From: Pseudomonadota bacterium
GTDB lineage: Bacteria > Pseudomonadota > Gammaproteobacteria > Xanthomonadales > Xanthomonadaceae
Direction of reading: 5' to 3'
Length of the DNA: 5,562 bases
Assembly: GCA_019348095.1 (NCBI GenBank)
Contig: JAHWKC010000170.1
Coordinates: 1-5,562, forward strand
Of this stretch, positions 1 through 5,011 are shown one piece after another. Position numbers and translations under genes: made by a program. The notes under the pieces were generated by a model. It searched no databases, was not told the DNA's origin, and worked only from the letters and a program-made list of their open reading frames with translations. Position 1 is the stretch's first letter, and the number at the start of each line of letters is the position of its first letter.

Positions 1-134
1 GACTGACAAGGGATGATGATCCGACACGCACGCCCGAGATCCGGCGCTGCCGGCGCGCGCCGCGCCAACGCAGGCGAAACCAGGCCGCGCCGGAAGCATC
101 GTGTCGAACCCCATCGCACCGAGCAGGTGAACCC

Positions 135-1631
135 ATGCGACTGCCCTTGCTGCAATTGAACCGCGCCACTTCGGACCGCGCGCAATCGCCGGTCCCCACG
201 CTCGCCGCCGCGTCCCTGAGCACGGCGGCATTGCTGCTGGCGTTAGCCGGCGCACCGCTGCACGCGCGCCCGCACGCCGCCGCTTCGGTGCCGGTGCCAA
301 TGCACGGCGTCATCGGCGTCGAGCAGCAGCACCTCACGCCACGGTTCTGGATCGACCGCCTGGAACAATCCAGTTCCGAGCGGGCCGACCGCGTGCTGCT
401 CGACCGCGCCGGGATCGCCGCGCAGAACGACCGTCTGCAACGGCTCGATGGGTCGATGTACGACCTGCGCGCGATTCCCGCCGAGCTCGACCAGGCGCGA
501 GTGCGCGGCTGGATCCAGGCGCTGTCGAAGCGGCCGACTGCGGAACGCTGGGACGTCGACGGCGTCCCGGTGCCGGCGGCGACGCTGGATGCGATGGTCG
601 ACAACCTCGCGCTGGACGCAATCCCGCAAACTCGGCCGACCGGATACGGCCTGGTCGTGCGCCGCGCCGCGCTGCGCAGCTTCCCGACCGCGCAACGCAT
701 GTTCAGCCGCCGCGGCGAGACCGACATCGACCGACTGCAGGAAAGTGCGCTATTTCCGGGCACGCCGGTTCTGGTCGCGCACGAGAGCGCCGATGGTAAC
801 TGGCTGTTCGTGCTCAGCCCACGCTACGCGGCGTGGATCGAGAGGGCCCACGTGGCCACGGGCAGCCGCGAGGAGGTGTTCGGGTATGTCGACCAGGTGC
901 CCTACCGCATCATCACCGGCGCCACTGAGCGCACCGTGTTCACCCGCGAGGAGCCGCGCGTATCGCAACTGCAGCTCGAGATGGGCGTGCGCGTGCCGCT
1001 GGCGGAGGTCGCGCCGGACCGGCCGGTCAATGGCCAGCATCCCTATAGCTCGCATGTCCTGCAACTGCCGGTGCGCGAGCCCGACGGCTCGCTGGCGTTC
1101 TCCCCCGCGCTGCTGCCCCGGCGCGCCGACAGCGCCGCCGACTATCTGCCGCTGACCCCGGCCAACCTGATCGGGCAGGGCTTCAAGTTTCTCGGCGAGC
1201 GCTACGGCTGGGGCCACGCGTACGGGGCGCGCGACTGCAGCGGCTTCGTCTCGGAGGTCTACCGCAGCATGGGCGTGCAGCTGCCGCGCAACACCAGCGA
1301 TCAGGCGGTGAGCCCGGCGTTCGACCACACGAGGTTTGGCGATGCGCCCGGCGGCGCAGCGCGCGAGGCAGCGGTGGCCGAGCTGCAGGTCGGCGATCTG
1401 GTCTACATCCCCGGCCACGTGATGATGGTGATCGGCCATGTCGACGGCGCGCCCTACGTGATCCACGACACCAACGGCGGCAACTATCTCGGCGCCGATG
1501 GCAGCCTGGTCGGAATGGCGCTCAACGGCGTGGCCGTGACCCCGCTGTTGCCGATGATGTTCAACGAGCGCGAGCGCTATGTGGACCGCGTGACCAGCGT
1601 GGTGCGGGTACATGGCGGAGGGCGGGAATGA
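135..1631 (+). CDS. Exported SH3-domain NlpC/P60 peptidase, putative gamma-D-Glu-diaminopimelate endopeptidase
   Basis: A 498-residue protein predicted to cut peptidoglycan stem peptides between D-Glu and the diamino acid in the periplasm. Residues about 1-44 form an N-terminal export signal: Arg-containing start, Ala/Leu-rich core at about 22-40, and a possible signal peptidase I site after LHA (44) or HAAA (50). There is no lipobox. Residues about 57-165 fit the N-terminal stabilising domain of this family. Residues 170-240 look like an SH3b1-type domain and about 245-330 an SH3b2-type domain. The NlpC/P60 domain covers about 340-485. The nucleophile is Cys368 in DCSGF, preceded by a YGWGHAYG stretch. 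The general base is His428 in PGHVMM, and His444 in VIHD is the likely third polar residue. A weak AGGTGA lies 4 bases before the ATG. The neighbouring Ala-Glu epimerase supports a YkfC-like substrate. The family is certain; the exact bond cut is inferred. Confidence 0.9.
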   Translation: MRLPLLQLNRATSDRAQSPVPTLAAASLSTAALLLALAGAPLHARPHAAASVPVPMHGVIGVEQQHLTPRFWIDRLEQSSSERADRVLLDRAGIAAQNDRLQRLDGSMYDLRAIPAELDQARVRGWIQALSKRPTAERWDVDGVPVPAATLDAMVDNLALDAIPQTRPTGYGLVVRRAALRSFPTAQRMFSRRGETDIDRLQESALFPGTPVLVAHESADGNWLFVLSPRYAAWIERAHVATGSREEVFGYVDQVPYRIITGATERTVFTREEPRVSQLQLEMGVRVPLAEVAPDRPVNGQHPYSSHVLQLPVREPDGSLAFSPALLPRRADSAADYLPLTPANLIGQGFKFLGERYGWGHAYGARDCSGFVSEVYRSMGVQLPRNTSDQAVSPAFDHTRFGDAPGGAAREAAVAELQVGDLVYIPGHVMMVIGHVDGAPYVIHDTNGGNYLGADGSLVGMALNGVAVTPLLPMMFNERERYVDRVTSVVRVHGGGRE

Positions 1632-1771
1632 GGAGCGGGAGCGAGCCCGCCGAGGCAGGGACCGGAGGACGGGGCACGCGGAACGGATGGATCACGACGC
1701 CTGATCGGCGCGGACCCATAGGGCTTCGCCACTTCGCTCTCACTGCGCGCCCAAGCGTTTCCCGGTTGTTG

Positions 1772-1823
1772 TTCCCCACTCCCTGCTCCCCTCTGTCCGC
1801 TCGCAGCGCCCTCTCCTTCCCCG
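1772..1823 (+). other. Pyrimidine-rich stretch in the leader of the epimerase gene
   Basis: The end of the 208-bp gap between the peptidase and epimerase genes is dominated by C and T on the + strand. Positions 1772-1798 contain only three purines. On the opposite strand it reads as runs of GGGAG and GGGGA, which resemble degenerate short GGGA-type intergenic repeats I recall from Xanthomonadaceae genomes. The stretch ends shortly before the epimerase ATG and leaves no purine-rich Shine-Dalgarno. I see no convincing -35/-10 pair in the gap, so whether it holds a promoter is open. Confidence 0.4.
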
Positions 1824-1839
1824 CTGATCACCACCATCC

Positions 1840-2934
1840 ATGAAAATCACCAACATCCAGTTCGGCATGCTGCGGGTTCCTCTGAAGACTCCGTTCAAGA
1901 CCGCGCTGCGCACCGTCGACAAAATCGAGGACATCGTGGTGATGGTGCATACCGACAGCGGCCATATCGGCTACGGCGAGGCGCCCGCCACCGCAGTGAT
2001 CACCGGCGACACCCACGGCTCGATAGTGGAAGCGATCCGCCACTACCTCACGCCGCGCCTGCTTGGCGAGGACATCGCCGACCTCAACCGCATTACCGGC
2101 CTGATCCAGGCGTCGATGGAAAAGAACTCCAGCGCCAAGGCCGCGGTCGAGATCGCGATCTACGACCTGTTCGCCCAGCTCTATGGCGCGCCGGTATACA
2201 AGCTGCTCGGTGGCGGCGACCCGGTCATCACCACCGACATCACCATCAGCGTCGACTACATCGACAAGATGGTGGCCGACTCGATCAGCGCGGTGGACCG
2301 AGGATTCGAGTCGCTGAAGATCAAGGTCGGCAAGGACATCGGCGTCGACATCGAACGCATCAAGGCGATCTACGCCGCAGTGGAGAACCGCGCCCTGCTG
2401 CGGCTGGATGCCAACCAGGGCTGGACCGCCAAGCAGGCGGTGTACGCGATACAGACGCTGGAGGACGCCGGGGTACGGTTGGAGCTGGTCGAGCAGCCAG
2501 TCAAGGCACAGGATCTGGAAGGCATGCGCTACGTCACCGAGCGCGTGCATACCCCGATCATGGCCGACGAGAGCGTGTTCGGCCCGATGCAGGTGATCGA
2601 GCTGATCCGCATGCGCGCGGCCGACATCATCAACATCAAACTGATGAAGACCGGCGGCATCTCCAACGCGATCCGGATCGCCGACATCGCGGCGATGCAT
2701 GGGGTCGAGTGCATGATCGGCTGCATGCTCGAGACCAGCATCAGCGTGGCCGCGGCGGTGCACGTGGCCGTGGCCAAGAGCGCCGCTATCACCAAGATCG
2801 ATCTGGACGGGCCTTCGCTGTGCCAGTTCAATCCGGTGGTCGGGGGCGTTATCTTCAACGAATCGGAAATCACCGTGACCGATGCGCCGGGGCTGGGCAT
2901 CCGCGAGATCCACGGCATGGAAACCATCGCATGA
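1840..2934 (+). CDS. ykfB: L-Ala-D/L-Glu epimerase (dipeptide epimerase, enolase superfamily)
   Basis: A 364-residue cytoplasmic enzyme that inverts the Glu alpha-carbon in L-Ala-D-Glu from peptidoglycan, giving L-Ala-L-Glu for ordinary peptidases. It has an N-terminal capping domain (about 1-125) and a muconate-lactonising-type barrel (about 130-355). The catalytic lysines are Lys160/Lys162 in LKIKVG and Lys267 in INIKLMKTGG. The Mg2+ ligands are Asp190 (RLDANQGW), Glu218 (VEQP) and Asp243 (MADES). Arg24 in FKTALRTV matches the residue that binds the substrate Glu carboxylate in the B. subtilis enzyme. Asp321/Asp323 (KIDLDGP) form the DxD motif that holds the dipeptide amino group. Length and numbering agree almost exactly with the B. 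subtilis enzyme as I recall it, which supports the ATG at 1840 although no Shine-Dalgarno precedes it. The symbol is given by function (E. coli calls its counterpart ycjG); strict orthology was not tested. It most likely shares transcription with the regulator gene that follows. Confidence 0.95.
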   Translation: MKITNIQFGMLRVPLKTPFKTALRTVDKIEDIVVMVHTDSGHIGYGEAPATAVITGDTHGSIVEAIRHYLTPRLLGEDIADLNRITGLIQASMEKNSSAKAAVEIAIYDLFAQLYGAPVYKLLGGGDPVITTDITISVDYIDKMVADSISAVDRGFESLKIKVGKDIGVDIERIKAIYAAVENRALLRLDANQGWTAKQAVYAIQTLEDAGVRLELVEQPVKAQDLEGMRYVTERVHTPIMADESVFGPMQVIELIRMRAADIINIKLMKTGGISNAIRIADIAAMHGVECMIGCMLETSISVAAAVHVAVAKSAAITKIDLDGPSLCQFNPVVGGVIFNESEITVTDAPGLGIREIHGMETIA

Positions 2935-2963
2935 CCCATGTCGCATGTTCCATGTCGCATCGC
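2931..2963. repeat. Heptamer-periodic ATGTCGC repeat at the epimerase-regulator junction
   Basis: Read in steps of seven from 2931, the sequence is ATGACCC, ATGTCGC, ATGTTCC, ATGTCGC, then ATCGCGC. The epimerase TGA stop lies inside the first unit. The two perfect ATGTCGC copies (2938 and 2952) are 14 bases apart, which fits binding to one DNA face with slightly more than one helical turn between sites. A related array with the same 14-base spacing follows the regulator stop codon at 3904. It could be an operator for the adjacent regulator or a family-specific intergenic repeat; the sequence alone does not decide. Confidence 0.55.
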
Positions 2964-2980
2964 GCCAATTGCATGACCTC

Positions 2981-3904
2981 GTGTCGCCATTGATCAAGGC
3001 CCCGCTGGTGAAGGCACCGTCGCCCCGAACACCGCCGCTCAAGACCCCCTTGGTGAAGACACCACTGGTCACGATCCGCGCCGAGCGCGACCAGATGTCC
3101 GCCATCGAGCGCCGCATTGCCGACTTCGTGCTGGAAAACGCTCAGCTGCTGCGCGACTACTCCTCGCAGCAGCTGGCCAACGCGTTGGGCATCAGCCAGT
3201 CGAGCGTGGTCAAGTTCTGCCAGAAGCTCGGCTTCAAGGGTTACCCGGACCTGAAGTACTCCATCGGCGAGGCGATTGCCCGTGCCGACAATGGCGAGAA
3301 CCTGGAGTTCGCCACCACCAGCGACGCCGATCCGCACACGGCGATGGCCGGCGATCTATGGCGCAGCAAGACAGAGGCCGAGGAAGAAACCCGCTCGATC
3401 AACCCGGCCGAGGCGGTCACCGGGGTCGCAACGGCCCTTGGCAAGGCCGGCACAGTGTTCATCATCGGTCTGGGCGAGGACGACATCCACGCGCGCGCGT
3501 TCGCGCTGAAACTGTCACTGCTCGGCATTCGCACCGTGCACAATATCGACACCGCGCACATGGCCGCGAGCGTGTCGGCCGCCGGTCCCGACGATGTGCT
3601 TCTGGTGTTCTCAGAACACGGCAAGCAGCCCGCGCTGTGCCACATCAGCCGCTATTTCCGCGAACGCCGCGGCACCGTGGTCACCGTGACCCGCCACACC
3701 TCCAATCCGCTGCGGGCCCACGCCGATGCCTCGCTGCTGGTCTCGGCGCACGACGAGCGCCCGCACATCGAGCCACTGCTCTACCACTGCGCGTTGCAAC
3801 ACCTGCTCGACCGGCTGTTCGTGCTGCTGTGCGAAGACCGCGGCGGCCGCCACGAACAGTTGCGCGCCAATCTGGCGCGCATCCAGCCGATGCTGGAGCC
3901 CTGA
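2981..3904 (+). CDS. MurR/RpiR-family transcriptional regulator (HTH_6 + SIS)
   Basis: Predicted cytoplasmic DNA-binding regulator, 307 residues from the GTG at 2981. The N-terminal HTH_6 domain (about 29-105) contains the family core: SAIERRIADFVLEN, a helix-turn-helix around SSQQLANALGISQSSVVKFC, and GFKGYPDLK. A SIS domain (about 140-285) follows, starting near TVFIIGLG. Its phosphate-binding loops are atypical: GLGEDD replaces the usual GxGxS, and FSEHGKQ replaces the usual SxSGxT. The ligand may therefore not be a sugar phosphate. Before the HTH lie six pentapeptides of the form PL[VI]K[AT]. The start is uncertain: ATG 2945 (319 residues, 10 bases after the epimerase stop), GTG 3008 (298 residues, AAGG 8 bases upstream) and GTG 3053 (283 residues, the usual family size) are alternatives, and the open frame itself reaches back to 2882. 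I chose 2981 because it sits just before the in-frame repeats. It probably controls the flanking peptidoglycan-peptide genes. Confidence 0.88.
   Translation: MSPLIKAPLVKAPSPRTPPLKTPLVKTPLVTIRAERDQMSAIERRIADFVLENAQLLRDYSSQQLANALGISQSSVVKFCQKLGFKGYPDLKYSIGEAIARADNGENLEFATTSDADPHTAMAGDLWRSKTEAEEETRSINPAEAVTGVATALGKAGTVFIIGLGEDDIHARAFALKLSLLGIRTVHNIDTAHMAASVSAAGPDDVLLVFSEHGKQPALCHISRYFRERRGTVVTVTRHTSNPLRAHADASLLVSAHDERPHIEPLLYHCALQHLLDRLFVLLCEDRGGRHEQLRANLARIQPMLEP
2987..3076 (+). repeat. Six 15-bp units encoding a P-L-[VI]-K-[AT] pentapeptide array
   Basis: Six consecutive 15-base units translate in the regulator frame as PLIKA, PLVKA, PSPRT, PPLKT, PLVKT and PLVTI. The last unit leads directly into the HTH_6 domain (IRAERDQMSAIERR). 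Unit length is kept at exactly 15 bases although the third positions have drifted, which suggests expansion of the PLV-type segment before the domain and selection to keep it open. The product would be a proline- and lysine-rich basic tail ahead of the DNA-binding domain. Confidence 0.65.
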
Positions 3905-3929
3905 TGTCGCTTGCCCCATGTCGCCTCGC
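3904..3929. repeat. Second ATGTCGC repeat, after the regulator stop codon
   Basis: The block begins on the last base of the regulator's TGA stop and contains ATGTCGC at 3904 and 3918, again 14 bases apart, with TTGCCCC between them. Aligned with 2938-2963 it agrees at 22 of 26 positions by eye. The two blocks lie about 970 bases apart and bracket the regulator gene. Confidence 0.55.
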
Positions 3930-3956
3930 TATTTCGTGCGCCATCCCATCTGTGCT

Positions 3957-4056
3957 CCCCATTTTGGAAAAGGAGGGTTGCGAGGATTTTGCTGTTGATG
4001 CTGTCGCTGGCCTGCAGAACAAGAGCAAATCCTCCCTGCCGCCGTTTCCAAAAGGG
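3957..4056. repeat. Imperfect long inverted repeat, MITE-like intergenic element
   Basis: The left arm at about 3957-3993 and the right arm at about 4024-4056 are imperfect reverse complements. The clearest matches are TTTTGGAAA (3962-3970) with TTTCCAAAA (4045-4053), GAGGA (3982-3986) with TCCTC (4030-4034), and TTTGCT with AGCAAA at the inner ends. About 30 bases separate the arms. AACAAGAGCAAATCC at the inner right side resembles a dispersed intergenic repeat I recall from Xanthomonadaceae genomes. As RNA it would fold into a long hairpin between the regulator and YkuD genes. No U-run follows, so it is not an ordinary intrinsic terminator, though it could stabilise or separate transcripts. 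Confidence 0.6.
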
Positions 4057-4073
4057 ATTCCACGACCCGCTTC

Positions 4074-4078
4074 GAGGA
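4074..4078 (+). promoter_or_regulatory. Ribosome binding site of the YkuD lipoprotein gene
   Basis: GAGGA ends 8 bases before the ATG at 4087. It is the clearest Shine-Dalgarno in the window. Together with the lipoprotein signal that begins at this ATG, it fixes the start, although the same frame stays open far upstream through the regulator gene. Confidence 0.75.
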
Positions 4079-4086
4079 CGCGCCGC

Positions 4087-4860
4087 ATGCCGACTCCACC
4101 CACTGGCCGCCTTTCACTGCTGCTCGCACTGGCCCTGTCCGTGCTGGCCGGCTGCACCCACCCGCGCGGCGAGCCTGCCGCGTCGCCGCGCTGGGCCGAC
4201 GCCGGGCAACTGGTGCTGGTCACCGTGCCCGGCTGGGACAGCACCCACGGCGTGCTGCGCCGCTACGAGCGCGGCGCGGGTAGCTGGCGTGAGATCGGCT
4301 CGTCCACGCCGGTCACCATTGGCCGCTCTGGCGCCGCCTGGGGCCTGGGCCTGCACGACGCCCAGGCCGATGGCCCAATCAAGCGCGAAGGCGACGGCCG
4401 CGCGCCGGCCGGGATGTTCGCGATCGGCCCGGCCTTCGGCTACGCCGCCACCGCCGATACCGCGCTTCGCTACGCGCCGATGCAGGCATCGCACTACTGC
4501 ATCGATGTCAGCGACTCGCCGCTGTACAACCGCATCGTCGATGCGCGCGAGGTCGGCGACAGGGCGGTGGAAGGCTCGACCGAACCCATGCGTCGCGACC
4601 TGCACGCCGGCGACGACCAGCGCTACCAGCTCGGTTTCGTGATCGGGCACAACGCCGCTGCACAGGCTGGCGCCGGCAGCTGCATCTTCGCGCACCTGTG
4701 GAAATCCCCCGACGCCGCGACCGCCGGCTGCACCGCGATGGACCCCGCGGCGATGGACGCATTGCTGGCGTGGCTGCAGCCGGCGCGGCGGCCGGTGTTC
4801 GTGCTGCTGCCGGAGCGGGAATACGAGCGGCTCAAGGACCCGTGGCAGCTGCCCCGGTGA
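4087..4860 (+). CDS. YkuD-domain (L,D-transpeptidase-like) lipoprotein
   Basis: A 257-residue predicted lipoprotein. The hydrophobic segment at 8-22 ends in a lipobox, LAGC, with Cys23 as the lipidated residue. Thr follows at +2, so there is no Asp inner-membrane retention signal and outer-membrane sorting is likely. The rest resembles the YkuD catalytic fold in a divergent branch. IGHN (His188), SCIFAHLW (His203) and TAGCTAM (Cys215) occupy the active-site region, and Cys215 is the expected nucleophile. The canonical S/T-H-G-C motif is here A-G-C, without its His. Family members form or break bonds at the third residue of the stem peptide. The activity here could be L,D-transpeptidase, L,D-carboxypeptidase or another acyl transfer, and the sequence does not settle which. 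Location beside a muropeptide peptidase and an Ala-Glu epimerase supports a role in peptidoglycan turnover. It is separated from the regulator by an inverted repeat and may have its own transcript. Confidence 0.82.
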   Translation: MPTPPTGRLSLLLALALSVLAGCTHPRGEPAASPRWADAGQLVLVTVPGWDSTHGVLRRYERGAGSWREIGSSTPVTIGRSGAAWGLGLHDAQADGPIKREGDGRAPAGMFAIGPAFGYAATADTALRYAPMQASHYCIDVSDSPLYNRIVDAREVGDRAVEGSTEPMRRDLHAGDDQRYQLGFVIGHNAAAQAGAGSCIFAHLWKSPDAATAGCTAMDPAAMDALLAWLQPARRPVFVLLPEREYERLKDPWQLPR

Positions 4861-4892
4861 ACACGCTGGTCGCTGCCCGGCGATGTGAGCGA

Positions 4893-4906
4893 ACGAGCGC
4901 GCTCGT
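4893..4906. repeat. 14-bp perfect palindrome upstream of the symporter gene
   Basis: ACGAGCGCGCTCGT is a perfect 14-base palindrome about 33 bases after the YkuD stop codon. It could be an operator-type dyad or the core of a short hairpin. In this GC-rich setting a chance origin is possible, and no U-run follows it. Confidence 0.35.
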
Positions 4907-4933
4907 GTTCCGTCGAGTCGCCTCGGATGCAGC

Positions 4934-4951
4934 AGCCGAGCAAGCTCGGCT
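4934..4951 (+). repeat. Strong short hairpin between the YkuD and symporter genes
   Basis: AGCCGAGC (4934-4941) and GCTCGGCT (4944-4951) are perfect reverse complements separated by AA, forming a tight GC-rich stem-loop. The CCGAG of the left arm can also pair with CTCGG at 4922-4926, so two alternative structures compete. No T-tract follows, so I do not call it a terminator. It may act on the RNA leader of the symporter gene, whose ATG lies about 60 bases on. Confidence 0.4.
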
Positions 4952-5011
4952 CTACGCGTTGCCTGCGCGCTGCTGGCGCCGCCCGACCCAACCTCACCAC
5001 GAGACCTGCGC

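Noticed and set aside
1..6. Possible stop codon (TGA at 4-6) of an upstream gene
   Set aside because: A single in-frame stop at the window edge gives no coding evidence.
51..62. 12-bp palindrome CGGCGCGCGCCG upstream of the first gene
   Set aside because: It is composed only of G and C in a GC-saturated stretch with no promoter elements or T-run nearby. I cannot support it as an operator or terminator.
448..1155. 235-residue + strand frame inside the peptidase gene
   Set aside because: Arg/Ser/Cys-rich shadow translation of a GC-rich gene with no recognisable motif.
1635..1650. GCGGG/CCCGC hairpin just after the peptidase stop, as a terminator
   Set aside because: The stem is only five pairs with a six-base loop and no following T-run, which is easily met by chance in this base composition.
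1828..3117. 429-residue open frame on the minus strand opposite the epimerase
   Set aside because: It is the mirror of the epimerase coding sequence, rich in His/Asp/Arg, with no family motif. The + strand gene carries complete catalytic residues.
3358..4086. Upstream in-frame extension of the YkuD gene, overlapping the regulator
   Set aside because: The extension is Arg/Pro-rich with no domain and would bury the lipoprotein signal in mid-protein. ATG 4087 has a good Shine-Dalgarno and a lipobox directly after it.
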